Below are positions 25,096 through 33,699 of a stretch of 64,000 bases of DNA, in pieces (positions within the stretch are counted from its first letter, which is position 1; each line of letters opens with the position of its first letter). Made by a program: the position numbers and the translations under genes. The notes below the pieces were generated by a model. That model did not search any database, was not told the origin of the DNA, and saw nothing but the letters and a program-made list of their open reading frames with translations. This DNA is from Ectobacillus polymachus (lineage in GTDB: Bacteria; Bacillota; Bacilli; Bacillales; Bacillaceae_G): assembly GCF_048159605.1 (NCBI RefSeq), contig NZ_JBLREB010000003.1, positions 1-64,000 on the forward strand, read 5' to 3'.

Positions 25096-25134
25096 AAAGC
25101 GCTCGTTTCGTGTATGAAAACGAGCGCTTTTTTA
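25096..25134 (+). terminator. Attenuator 1 in the bmrCD leader
   Basis: Stem AAAGCGCTCGTTT/AAACGAGCGCTTT followed by Ts, 36 bases after the leader stop. Confidence 0.88.
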
Positions 25135-25144
25135 TGCTTTCCTA

Positions 25145-25180
25145 CAGCATATCGCACAAAGCTGCGATATGCTTTTTTTC
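25145..25180 (+). terminator. Attenuator 2 in the bmrCD leader
   Basis: Stem AGCATATCGCA/TGCGATATGCT followed by seven Ts. A second strong terminator in the same leader, still before the transporter genes. Confidence 0.88.
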
Positions 25181-25239
25181 GCTTTGAAACCGTTTTGTGG
25201 TTTTAAAAATATACGTTCGTTTAAGGAGAGGGAGATGTG

Positions 25240-25293
25240 ATGATGAAAGTGTTTATTTGCATAAATGAGGATCGAGATAGTAGCAGCGATTAG
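25240..25293 (+). CDS. Possible 17-aa small ORF before bmrC
   Basis: MMKVFICINEDRDSSSD, with AAGGAGAGGGAG upstream and a stop 29 bases before bmrC. The site is strong enough for translation, which could couple to bmrC. It may be a second leader peptide; chance cannot be excluded for so short a frame. Confidence 0.4.
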   Translation: MMKVFICINEDRDSSSD

Positions 25294-25322
25294 ACCAAGA
25301 TTTTTAGGAGGGAATGGTAAGT

Positions 25323-27077
25323 ATGTTTTCAGTATTACAAAAGTTATCTTGGTTTTTTAAACAAAATTGGAAGCGCTACACGCTGGCAATAGCCTTACTG
25401 CTTCTAATAAATATAATTGAAATGATTCCACCAAAGGCAATTGGCTTTGCTATTGATGATATAAAAACAGGTACCTTAACAATGAAAGGAATCCTTTCCT
25501 ACATTGAATTATTATTTGCCGTTACAATAACGGGATATATCGTATCTTATTTTTGGCAATATTATTTATTCGGCGGTGCTTTCTTGCTAGAAAAAACGAT
25601 GCGAGAAAAATTAATGAATCATCTCGTAAAAATGACCCCTACATTTTATCAACGTAATCGAACGGGTGATTTAATGGCACGGGCAACAAATGACTTAAAA
25701 GCGATCTCTGTTACAGCAGGATTTGGAATTTTAACATTAGTTGATTCAAGCATGTATATGTTAACGATTTTATTTATGATGGGGTTTACTATTAATTGGA
25801 AACTTACGATTGCTGCCATTTTGCCGCTTCCTATTATGGCTTATGCGATGAATGTATTTGGTAATAAGCTTCATAAGCGTTTTACAATTGCACAGGATGC
25901 TTTCGGGGATATGAATGATAAAGTATTGGAATCCATTGCCGGCGTTCGTACCATTCGTGCTTATGTACAGGAAAAAGCAGATGAAAGACGATTTCATGCA
26001 CTCGCTACTGATATTTATGAGAAAAATATAGAGGTTGCAAAAATTGATGCATTATTTGAGCCCACTGTTAAGATGCTTGTAGGGTTAAGTTACTTAATTG
26101 GTCTCGTGTACGGAGCCATTCTAGTGTTTCAAAATGAAGTTACACTTGGGGAACTCGTTTCCTTTAATGTATATCTCGGTATGTTAATATGGCCTATGTT
26201 TGCAATCGGAGAATTAATTAATGTCATGCAGCGCGGAAATGCTTCTATTGATCGTGTTAATGAAACATTATCGTATAAATCGGATGTAGTCGACGATCAG
26301 GAGCCTATACATGTAGCTAAACCATCCATCATTACATTTGAGAATGTTTCATTTTCCTATCCTTTCTCAAATTTAGATAGCCTTAAGAATGTTACATTTT
26401 CACTAAAAGGTGGGCAAACATTAGGTATTGTAGGAAAAACGGGGAGTGGGAAGACTACGCTCATCCGTCAGCTTTTAAGACAATATCCTACTGGTAAAGG
26501 GAGTATTTCCATTTCTGGTATACCTATTGAGAAAATGAAAACGGAAGATGTTCTAAGTTGGATAGGATATGTTCCTCAGGAGCATATATTATTTTCAAAA
26601 ACTGTGAAGGAAAATATACTCTTTGGTTCTCAGCATGCAGGTGAGGCAGATCTTTCTCATGCTATTCAACTGGCGGCTTTGGAAAAAGATATTGTTTTTT
26701 TACCGCAAGGGTTGGAAACGATTGTAGGAGAAAAGGGAGTTTCATTGTCAGGAGGACAAAAACAAAGAATTTCCATAGCAAGGGCAATGATTGGTCATCC
26801 TGAAATTTTAATATTAGATGATTCCCTCTCAGCCGTTGATGCACGTACAGAAGCTGCCATTCTTGAAGGAATGAAAAGAGAACGGAAAGGGAAGACAACC
26901 ATCATCACGACTCATCGATTATCGGCGGTTCGACATGCTGATTTAATTCTCGTGATGGATGAAGGGCAGATTGTAGAGAAAGGAACACATGCTACATTAG
27001 TAGCGGAAAATGGATGGTACAAAGAGCAATATGAACGACAACAATTGCATGGAAGCGAACGGGAGGGGAGCCTATGA
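25323..27077 (+). CDS. bmrC: ABC multidrug half-transporter BmrC-like
   Basis: A 584-aa half-transporter with an N-terminal six-helix exporter domain (about 15-305) and a C-terminal ATPase. Walker A is 'GKTGSGKTT', signature 'LSGGQKQR', Walker B 'ILILDDS' and the H-loop is in 'TTHRLSAV'. The Walker B motif ends in Asp-Ser where Glu is usual, which marks a degenerate site as expected for one half of a heterodimeric exporter like BmrCD. The ATG at 25323 has AGGAGGG ten bases upstream; an ATG at 25314 lies too close. Overlaps the next gene by 4 bases. Confidence 0.9.
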   Translation: MFSVLQKLSWFFKQNWKRYTLAIALLLLINIIEMIPPKAIGFAIDDIKTGTLTMKGILSYIELLFAVTITGYIVSYFWQYYLFGGAFLLEKTMREKLMNHLVKMTPTFYQRNRTGDLMARATNDLKAISVTAGFGILTLVDSSMYMLTILFMMGFTINWKLTIAAILPLPIMAYAMNVFGNKLHKRFTIAQDAFGDMNDKVLESIAGVRTIRAYVQEKADERRFHALATDIYEKNIEVAKIDALFEPTVKMLVGLSYLIGLVYGAILVFQNEVTLGELVSFNVYLGMLIWPMFAIGELINVMQRGNASIDRVNETLSYKSDVVDDQEPIHVAKPSIITFENVSFSYPFSNLDSLKNVTFSLKGGQTLGIVGKTGSGKTTLIRQLLRQYPTGKGSISISGIPIEKMKTEDVLSWIGYVPQEHILFSKTVKENILFGSQHAGEADLSHAIQLAALEKDIVFLPQGLETIVGEKGVSLSGGQKQRISIARAMIGHPEILILDDSLSAVDARTEAAILEGMKRERKGKTTIITTHRLSAVRHADLILVMDEGQIVEKGTHATLVAENGWYKEQYERQQLHGSEREGSL

Positions 27078-29086
27078 ATACAGGACGGCGTCTTATTCAA
27101 TATACGATGATATATAAAGGAATTGTCCTCACAGCTTTACTTATGCTAAGCATTTCAGTTGCCGCAGAGCTAGCGGGTCCGTTTATTGCCAAGCAGATTA
27201 TTGATCAGCATGTTGTTGGGATTGAAAAACCATGGTTTCAAACAGAGCAAACGAAAGATGCAGTATATTTTAATGGAAAGTACTACAAGCGTAGTGACCG
27301 GTTTTTACCAGGTGAGCCAAAAGGAAAGGAAATGCATATCCTACAGGTGAAACGAGACTTCTATATAATTAATGGTCAGCTTTTATTTGAAGGAACTCGC
27401 ACTGCCTCGAATCAAGAGGTTACAATCCAAAATGGAAATGCTATTCAATCCTATTCTGCGCAAAAATTATCAGCAAATGAGCTATATTCTTTTTATAAGC
27501 CAGAAATAACAAGTATTCTGCTATTTGGAGTAGGCTATCTGGGACTTATTATTATTTCAGCTTTATTTGCTTACGGACAAAAGCTCTATATGCAGAAGGC
27601 CGCGAATCTCATTATTCAAAAAATGAGGGAAGATGTGTTTGCTCATATTCAAAGGCTTCCCATTTCCTATTTTGATCGTCTTCCTGCTGGGAAAATTGTG
27701 TCGCGAGTTACCAATGATACGGAAACGATTCGTGAGTTGTATGTAACCGTGGTAGCTACTTTTTTCTCAAGCAGCATTTATATAGCAGGCATACTCCTAG
27801 CACTCTTTTTTCTTAACGTGAAGTTTGCGAGTGCATGTTTGCTTATTATACCGATTTTATATGGATGGATTGTACTGTATCGTAAATTTGCATCGCAGTA
27901 CAACCATAAGATTCGTTCGAAACTATCGGATATTAATGGGATGATTAATGAAAGTATTCAAGGAATGGCTATTATTCAAGCATTTCGCCAAGAAAAACAA
28001 ATCAAGGGAGAATGTAAGAAGCATAATGATGAGTATTATTATTATCAGACGAAGCTTCTTAGCTTAAATTCAGCTACTTCACATAATTTAGTGGGAATCT
28101 TACGTAACATCTCCTTCGTTTCCGTAATCTGGTATTTCGGCGGTGCTTCATTAACTGTGAATAACGCGATATCACTTGGTGTATTGTATGCATTCGTTGA
28201 TTATTTAACGCGGTTGTTTGCTCCTATTACTGGTATGGTCAACCAGCTTGCAAATTTGGAACAATCGCGGGTTTCTGCTGAGCGTGTGTTTCAATTGCTG
28301 GATGAAGAAGGCGAAGAGGTAAAGGTAGAAGAAATACCTCGTCCAAAGGGAGATGTCGAGTTTCAACATGTTTCCTTTGCTTACAATGGAAAGGATTATG
28401 TGTTAAAAGATATATCCTTTCAAGCGAAGCAGGGGGAAACAATTGCTCTTGTCGGTCATACTGGTTCAGGAAAGAGTAGTATTATGAATATTTTATTTGG
28501 ATTTTACGACTATCAAAAAGGAATAATCAAGATTGACGGACGTGATATATCGAGTATGTCAAAGCAGGCGCTTCGTACTCATATGGGCATCGTGTTGCAG
28601 GATCCGTTTTTGTTCACTGGAACAATTGCAACAAATGTTAATTTAGAAAACGAAGCGATTACGAAAGACATGATACAACGTGCGTTAGAATCAGTTGGAG
28701 CAGATCGATTTCTTGCTCATTTACAAGATGGATTGGATGAGCCGGTTATTGAAAAGGGAAGCACACTTTCGACGGGAGAAAGACAGCTTATTTCATTTGC
28801 AAGGGCGTTAGCCTTTAATCCAGCTATCTTAATTCTCGATGAGGCAACTGCTAATATTGATACGGAAACAGAAGCGCTCATTCAACAGGCATTAGAAGTG
28901 TTGAAAAAGGGAAGAACAACCTTTGTAATTGCTCATCGATTATCAACCATAAAAAATGCAGATAAAATTCTTGTTTTAGAACGAGGAGAAATCGTCGAAT
29001 GCGGTACACATGAGGAGCTTATGGAGCAAAAAGGACGCTACCATCAAATGTATGTAACGCAAACCACTCAAGCAGCAGTAGGATAA
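27074..29086 (+). CDS. bmrD: ABC multidrug half-transporter BmrD-like
   Basis: A 670-aa half-transporter, the partner of BmrC. It is longer because about 100 residues (roughly 45-145) are inserted between the first two membrane helices, on the outer face; this also occurs in B. subtilis BmrD. Walker A 'GHTGSGKSS', signature 'LSTGERQL', Walker B 'ILILDEATANID' with the catalytic Glu, and H-loop 'IAHRLSTI'. It therefore carries the competent Walker B Glu. ATGA overlap with bmrC. Confidence 0.92.
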   Translation: MNTGRRLIQYTMIYKGIVLTALLMLSISVAAELAGPFIAKQIIDQHVVGIEKPWFQTEQTKDAVYFNGKYYKRSDRFLPGEPKGKEMHILQVKRDFYIINGQLLFEGTRTASNQEVTIQNGNAIQSYSAQKLSANELYSFYKPEITSILLFGVGYLGLIIISALFAYGQKLYMQKAANLIIQKMREDVFAHIQRLPISYFDRLPAGKIVSRVTNDTETIRELYVTVVATFFSSSIYIAGILLALFFLNVKFASACLLIIPILYGWIVLYRKFASQYNHKIRSKLSDINGMINESIQGMAIIQAFRQEKQIKGECKKHNDEYYYYQTKLLSLNSATSHNLVGILRNISFVSVIWYFGGASLTVNNAISLGVLYAFVDYLTRLFAPITGMVNQLANLEQSRVSAERVFQLLDEEGEEVKVEEIPRPKGDVEFQHVSFAYNGKDYVLKDISFQAKQGETIALVGHTGSGKSSIMNILFGFYDYQKGIIKIDGRDISSMSKQALRTHMGIVLQDPFLFTGTIATNVNLENEAITKDMIQRALESVGADRFLAHLQDGLDEPVIEKGSTLSTGERQLISFARALAFNPAILILDEATANIDTETEALIQQALEVLKKGRTTFVIAHRLSTIKNADKILVLERGEIVECGTHEELMEQKGRYHQMYVTQTTQAAVG

Positions 29087-29093
29087 GCAAACG

Positions 29094-29137
29094 AAAAGAT
29101 GACTCAAAGGAAAAAAACTTTGAGTCATCTTTTTTTA
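29094..29137 (+). terminator. Terminator of bmrCD
   Basis: Stem AAAGATGACTCAAAG/CTTTGAGTCATCTTT followed by Ts. Confidence 0.92.
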
Positions 29138-29291
29138 TCCCGCTTTAACGGGCAGTAAGACCCCCACTTCAAGGCTTAGAGAGATCGGAGAAGGCTAAGT
29201 GGGGGACAACTGCCCGTAAAAGTCCGATTGGTTCAACTAACCCTCGGTGGGGGATGAGAGAAAACCCCCACCGAGGGAAGTTTCACTTTAT
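29138..29291 (+). repeat. bcr1-like repeat, full length (154 bp)
   Basis: Starts ATCCCGCTTTAACGGGCAGT and ends GAAGTTTCACTTTA. CGGGCAGT pairs with ACTGCCCG around an inner CCCCCACTT/AAGTGGGGG stem, and CCCTCGGTGGGGG pairs with CCCCCACCGAGGG. Length and layout resemble the bcr1 family of the B. cereus group. It begins directly after the bmrD terminator. Confidence 0.75.
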
Positions 29292-29341
29292 CGGAAGTAT
29301 CCTAAAAGGGGATACTTCCTGCAGTTGAAAAGCTTCACTTT
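29292..29341 (+). repeat. Extra repeat hairpin next to the bcr1-like element
   Basis: GGAAGTATCC pairs with GGATACTTCC, then the stretch ends in TTCACTTTAT at the stop codon of the minus-strand ssp gene, the same end motif as the neighbouring element. Confidence 0.5.
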
Positions 29342-29543
29342 ATTTAGAAGTGTTGCCCATTTGTTGTTGAGCCATTGTAACAAGACGTTTTGTAATTTCT
29401 CCTCCCACAGAACCGTTTGACCGTGATGTAGCATCAGGGCCTAATGTTACTCCGAATTCCTGTGCGATTTCGTTCTTCATTTGATCCATTGCAGGTTGTG
29501 CACCTGGTACGACGAGCTTATTAGAAGATTGTTGATTTGGCAT
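29340..29543 (-). CDS. Alpha/beta-type small acid-soluble spore protein
   Basis: A 67-aa SASP that coats and protects spore DNA and is degraded at germination. It contains the GPR protease site region 'EIAQEFGV' (cleaved after Glu) and the conserved DNA-binding blocks 'LGPDATSR' and 'NGSVGGEITKRLV'. ATG with AAGGAGG upstream. A sigma-G-like promoter lies 55 bases upstream. It pairs divergently with a second SASP gene at 29753. Confidence 0.95.
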   Translation of the reverse strand: MPNQQSSNKLVVPGAQPAMDQMKNEIAQEFGVTLGPDATSRSNGSVGGEITKRLVTMAQQQMGNTSK

Positions 29544-29597
29544 GCTCGTTCCTCCTTATAAAAAAATAAGTTGAGTAAAAGCTGGCTTTTACACTTT

Positions 29598-29626
29598 TAG
29601 TATGGATGAAACAGTTTGTTACATAC
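29598..29626 (-). promoter_or_regulatory. Sigma-G-type promoter, minus-strand SASP gene
   Basis: On the minus strand GTATG, a 17-base spacer and CATACTA, which match the sigma-G -35 and -10 consensus. Confidence 0.65.
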
Positions 29627-29693
29627 TGTATACTCCAATGTAAATTTTGTAAGAAAAACAGGTATAATACCAAAACTTACATGTTTGTCAAAT

Positions 29694-29722
29694 ACATAGT
29701 TCTGTTTGTTTTTCACATAATA
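29694..29722 (+). promoter_or_regulatory. Sigma-G-type promoter, plus-strand SASP gene
   Basis: ACATA, a 17-base spacer and CATAATA at 29716-29722, close to the sigma-G consensus. Confidence 0.55.
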
Positions 29723-29752
29723 GAATTACATCATCTAAGGAGGTGATAGAAG

Positions 29753-29950
29753 ATGGCAAATACAAATAACCTTGTAGTACCTGGATCACAGTCTGCAATC
29801 GATCAAATGAAATATGAAATTGCACAAGAGTTTGGCGTAACGCTTGGACCAGATTCAACATCACGTGCGAATGGATCTGTTGGTGGTGAAATTACGAAAC
29901 GTTTAGTAACTTTCGCGCAACAACAATTTTCAGGATATCCACAACGTTAA
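29753..29950 (+). CDS. Alpha/beta-type small acid-soluble spore protein
   Basis: A 65-aa SASP about 75 percent identical by eye to the divergent gene at 29340. The GPR site region 'EIAQEFGV' and 'LGPDSTSRANGSVGGEITKR' block are intact. ATG with AAGGAGGTG upstream. Ends in a terminator shared with nothing else. Confidence 0.95.
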   Translation: MANTNNLVVPGSQSAIDQMKYEIAQEFGVTLGPDSTSRANGSVGGEITKRLVTFAQQQFSGYPQR

Positions 29951-29962
29951 TAGCATGGCTTA

Positions 29963-29990
29963 TAGGGACGGATAATATCCGTCCCTTTTT
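29963..29990 (+). terminator. Terminator of the plus-strand SASP gene
   Basis: Stem AGGGACGGAT/ATCCGTCCCT followed by five Ts; the ribosome binding site of the next gene follows at once. Confidence 0.85.
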
Positions 29991-30006
29991 GGAGGAAGAT
30001 GCAAGA

Positions 30007-30252
30007 ATGAGTATTTGTCCTTTTTGCAATGGATTGGATACAGTTCAGCTGCAGTGCTCATTTTGTGGGAATATACTGCTTGATTATGGAAAAAGTATGG
30101 ATTATTTCGATACATATAGTCCGTATGAGCCGCAAGAAGTTGTTGAATGTGTGGATGGACTTTCGCACGAAGACAATGAAATCTATTGCATGCATATCCT
30201 GTATTGTCAAACATGTTTACAGGAATTTGAAATCCCACTGCTTACGAAATAG
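30007..30252 (+). CDS. Small zinc-ribbon-like protein
   Basis: An 81-aa acidic protein with CxxC pairs: 'CPFC' and 'CSFC' in the N-terminal part and 'CQTC' near the end, plus two further Cys. The pattern predicts zinc binding. No function recognised. The ATG at 30007 has GGAGGA upstream; the in-frame TTG at 29989 overlaps that site. It lies just downstream of a spore gene and may depend on read-through or its own promoter. Confidence 0.75.
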   Translation: MSICPFCNGLDTVQLQCSFCGNILLDYGKSMDYFDTYSPYEPQEVVECVDGLSHEDNEIYCMHILYCQTCLQEFEIPLLTK

Positions 30253-30261
30253 AGAAAAGAA

Positions 30262-30304
30262 AAAGGCCGATGTCGCAAGGAGCGTACATCGACCTTTCTT
30301 ATTA
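30262..30304. terminator. Terminator after the zinc-ribbon gene
   Basis: Stem AAAGGCCGATGT/ACATCGACCTTT with one mismatch, followed by CTTATT. It lies between convergent genes. Confidence 0.75.
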
Positions 30305-30358
30305 TTTTACAACTTTGCTAACCATCAGTGCGTAACTTCTACTGATAGAAATTTCTCT

Positions 30359-31468
30359 TTAATCACTTTCTCCATGGATACGTACTTCTGTAGCTTCATC
30401 AAAGAAGTGAACTTTATTCATATCAAAGGCAAGTGTAACTTTCTGCCCTGGTTTATATTCGGAACGAGCATCTACACGAGCGACAAAAGTTTGACCATCA
30501 ATATGTGAGTAAAGCATTGATTCTGCACCAAGTAATTCTGCAACTTCGATAGTTGCTTCTACTGTTGATTTTTCAGCAGCTTGAAGGAAAATCGGTTCAT
30601 CATGAATTTCTTCTGGACGAATTCCCATCATTACTTCTTTTCCAATATATCCTTGTTCACGTAAATATTTAAGCTTTCCTTCAGGAACTTTTACCGCTAG
30701 CTTGCCGATAATAAACATATCTTGTTGTAATGTTCCTTTGAAGAAATTCATTGCAGGAGAGCCAATAAATCCTCCAACAAATACGTTTGCTGGTTTTTCA
30801 TAAACTTCCTTAGGTGAGCCGACTTGTTGAACGATGCCATCCTTCATTACGACAAGGCGAGTAGCCATTGTCATTGCTTCTGTTTGATCGTGTGTAACGT
30901 AAATGGTTGTCGTTCCTAAGCGTTGGTGTAATTTTGAAATTTCTGCACGCATGCTTACCCGAAGCTTAGCATCTAAGTTTGATAAAGGCTCGTCCATTAA
31001 GAATACTTTGGCATCACGCACAATCGCACGTCCTAATGCTACACGTTGACGTTGACCACCGGAAAGGGCCTTTGGTTTACGATCTAAATATTGCTCTAAG
31101 CCAAGGATACGTGCAGCTTCTTTTACACGTTTGTCGATCTCATCTTTAGAGAACTTACGAAGTTTTAAGCCAAATGCCATATTTTCAAATACACTCATAT
31201 GTGGATACAATGCATAGTTTTGGAAGACCATCGCAATGTCACGATCTTTAGGAGCAACATCATTTACACGTTTTCCATCAATATAAAAATCACCTTTTGA
31301 AATTTCTTCTAATCCGGCGATCATGCGGAGCGTCGTAGACTTACCACATCCAGATGGACCTACAAATACGATAAATTCTTTATCAGCAATCGTTAAATTA
31401 AAGTCTTCTACAGCTGTTACATTATTATCATAAATTTTATAAATATGGTCTAATTTTAATTCAGCCAT
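30359..31468 (-). CDS. msmX: Sugar ABC transporter ATPase MsmX/UgpC
   Basis: A 369-aa ATPase of the CUT1 sugar importer class. Walker A 'GPSGCGKST', Q-loop 'MVFQNYALYPHMSV', signature 'LSGGQRQRVALGRAIVR' and Walker B 'VFLMDEPLSNLDAKLR' lie in the first 230 residues. A C-terminal MalK-type regulatory domain follows (about 240-369). In B. subtilis MsmX powers several sugar importers and is encoded away from them, as here. The ATG at 31468 has GGAGG upstream. Confidence 0.9.
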   Translation of the reverse strand: MAELKLDHIYKIYDNNVTAVEDFNLTIADKEFIVFVGPSGCGKSTTLRMIAGLEEISKGDFYIDGKRVNDVAPKDRDIAMVFQNYALYPHMSVFENMAFGLKLRKFSKDEIDKRVKEAARILGLEQYLDRKPKALSGGQRQRVALGRAIVRDAKVFLMDEPLSNLDAKLRVSMRAEISKLHQRLGTTTIYVTHDQTEAMTMATRLVVMKDGIVQQVGSPKEVYEKPANVFVGGFIGSPAMNFFKGTLQQDMFIIGKLAVKVPEGKLKYLREQGYIGKEVMMGIRPEEIHDEPIFLQAAEKSTVEATIEVAELLGAESMLYSHIDGQTFVARVDARSEYKPGQKVTLAFDMNKVHFFDEATEVRIHGESD

Positions 31469-31596
31469 TGTACAGCCTCCAGTCATTTTATGTGGTTGTT
31501 CTTATAGTTGAAGTGTAACCGTTAACATGGGTTGGCGTAAATGGACAGGCTGAATAAAAAAAAGGTTTCTATTTGTGCAAGATGTACATATGCCTA

Positions 31597-32475
31597 TCAG
31601 GTTGTTTCATTTAAAAGTAGAGCCATGTATATGGAAACGGCACCTGTAAATGTTTTAATATCGATTCTTGTTTTTTCGATGAATTTATCGACACGATATT
31701 GCACACTGTTTCGGTGCATATATAATTTTTTTGCTGTTAAGGATATATTCATATTACATTCTAAATAGGTACGAATCGTTCGAAGTAGTTCGGTATCAGA
31801 TTCTACTTGTGATAGAACCGTCTTTATTAAATTCGAATGATTAATTAGTATATAGGGCAGCACATCTTCTAATTGATAGACGGATTGCTTTGTCATATAT
31901 GACGTGGTAAGTTCAAAAATGTTCTCTTCCCATGTAAAAGAAGAGGATAGGGATTGATCTATAGTTCGGAGTTTCCCAGCAAGCATATGCAAGGAAATAA
32001 AAAAATCACTCGTTAATGTCGCAATCATTTCGTGATTAAGTGATTCAGGTGTCGTTTCGAATGGATACATTTCAATAATGATACCATGGCGATGGTCCTT
32101 CCATAGTACAACAAATGAATTAGATAGAAATCCACGTAATGCCTCTTCCCATGTCTTCTTTTCGAAAAATGGTTGCTTCATGGAAAAGTGAAGAAAGCGT
32201 ACAAACTTGATTTCATGCGGTAATGGAGGAATCGGAGTTCTTCCTTGAAATAATAGTTCTTTCCACATACGCTGTTCAGGAGTTATGGAAAATTCCTCTG
32301 CAGAAACAGAGGTTAAAAAAATAGACAGCAATTCTTTATCTTTTTTCGTAAGCTGTTTTTTTGTTATGCCAATCATTCGATTATTTTCATCTGCATACCA
32401 TTCGTATTCCCCATATTGTTCTGGAATTACATCAATTAGAACATCGTCATAATATTGTAGCAGTTTTTCAAGCAT
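31597..32475 (-). CDS. PucR/CdaR-type transcription regulator
   Basis: A 292-aa protein with a C-terminal PucR-type helix-turn-helix: 'RTIRTYLECNMNISLTAKKL' then 'YMHRNSVQYRVDKF' (about residues 228-285). The N-terminal 220 residues are not a domain I recognise. Members often control sugar-acid or purine catabolic genes. It is 128 bases upstream of msmX on the same strand and could regulate or be co-transcribed with it. ATG with AAGGAG upstream. Confidence 0.82.
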   Translation of the reverse strand: MLEKLLQYYDDVLIDVIPEQYGEYEWYADENNRMIGITKKQLTKKDKELLSIFLTSVSAEEFSITPEQRMWKELLFQGRTPIPPLPHEIKFVRFLHFSMKQPFFEKKTWEEALRGFLSNSFVVLWKDHRHGIIIEMYPFETTPESLNHEMIATLTSDFFISLHMLAGKLRTIDQSLSSSFTWEENIFELTTSYMTKQSVYQLEDVLPYILINHSNLIKTVLSQVESDTELLRTIRTYLECNMNISLTAKKLYMHRNSVQYRVDKFIEKTRIDIKTFTGAVSIYMALLLNETT

Positions 32476-32538
32476 TCCGGCATCTCCTTGTAACCTGTGT
32501 TACCGTTATTCTACCATACTTATCCGTAGGAAATTGCA

Positions 32539-33699
32539 TTAAGAGTCAGGGTAAAATCCTGCTTCTTGTTCACATATTGTAACGATGTTTTGTATCGCTT
32601 GTACTTCTATCTCACGTTCATCAAAAGTCATGGGCTTTGCATTGCATTCATATATAAAATAATTGCCATTGGTATCGACACCAATATCCATCGAAAATTC
32701 TCTAACTTTTCCAAAATAGGTGCATAGACTGTTTCCGCATTGCCGGGCTAGTTCTGTTAAGGTGTCGTATTGGATGGGCCTTGCAAGCTCGTTAACATGT
32801 ATTTGTTCTCCGCCGTAATGAACATGCGTTACCACGCCGCCAACGGGTGCAACACGAATACCTATACCAGTAATAGAAAAGGATCCAGAAAGGTAGTGAA
32901 CAAGAATCCGCAGGTCGTACTTATGATTGTTATGCGAATCATGTTGCAAAGCGGGTTGAGCTAGATAGAGCTTACTTTCTTCGAAAAGTCCTCGGAAATC
33001 GTGATGCTCTAAGTATTGCGTAGCACCTGTAGGGGATGTAATGGTAATCTTATCTTTCATAAGCTGCATAACAAACAAATGCTTGCCTTTCGATGACGCG
33101 CATCGTTTTACATATAATTGATGATAAGATTGGAGCATTTCGATGAGATGTTCTGGGCTATCAAGAAGAACGGTTGGGAGTAAAAAGGATCTGATTTTTT
33201 CATTACGATACAATGCCTGATGGACATCCCATTTTGAGAAAAAATGAGGGTTGAACAGTGGAATGTCAGCCTTAGCAAAAAGAGAGAGTGCATGCTTGCA
33301 GCTCTCACCGTTTTCATGGGATCGATAGGGAATCCGATTATAGATGACATCTGGGTAGGGAAAATCACACGCTATCCATGTACCATTCGATAGAAGTACA
33401 TATCCTGTAATACTGGATGTTTGTATATCTTCTGGGGTAAATACGAAGCTAATGCCTCCTCGTATGCGGAGTTCTCTCTGCATTGCTGCAAAGCGTTTCC
33501 AATCACCGCATATATTGCCGGAGGCATTACGGCTCGTCAAAATTCCGATTAGCGGTCCGACACGATCGCCGCTTTGCTGCACAAAACAGGATAGCGATGA
33601 AGAATGAGCGATTGCTAAGACCCTACCATGACCAAATTTGAGACTTTTTTCATGATGCGTCCAGGTTTTATGGAGTCTGCTATACCGAATAATGGTCAT
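32539..33699 (-). CDS. YheC/YheD-family ATP-grasp protein, divergent
   Basis: A 386-aa member of the YheC/YheD family and last gene of a four-gene overlapping set. It keeps 'GPLIGILT', 'PDVIYNRIPYR', 'NPHFFSKWDVHQAL' and the C-terminal 'FSMDIGVDTNGNYFIYECNAKPM'. The ATP-grasp Lys region reads 'YVKRCASSKGKHLF', where paralogues have 'KP-x-x-GSxGK', so nucleotide binding may be altered. The ATGA overlap with the upstream gene indicates translational coupling. Confidence 0.82.
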   Translation of the reverse strand: MTIIRYSRLHKTWTHHEKSLKFGHGRVLAIAHSSSLSCFVQQSGDRVGPLIGILTSRNASGNICGDWKRFAAMQRELRIRGGISFVFTPEDIQTSSITGYVLLSNGTWIACDFPYPDVIYNRIPYRSHENGESCKHALSLFAKADIPLFNPHFFSKWDVHQALYRNEKIRSFLLPTVLLDSPEHLIEMLQSYHQLYVKRCASSKGKHLFVMQLMKDKITITSPTGATQYLEHHDFRGLFEESKLYLAQPALQHDSHNNHKYDLRILVHYLSGSFSITGIGIRVAPVGGVVTHVHYGGEQIHVNELARPIQYDTLTELARQCGNSLCTYFGKVREFSMDIGVDTNGNYFIYECNAKPMTFDEREIEVQAIQNIVTICEQEAGFYPDS

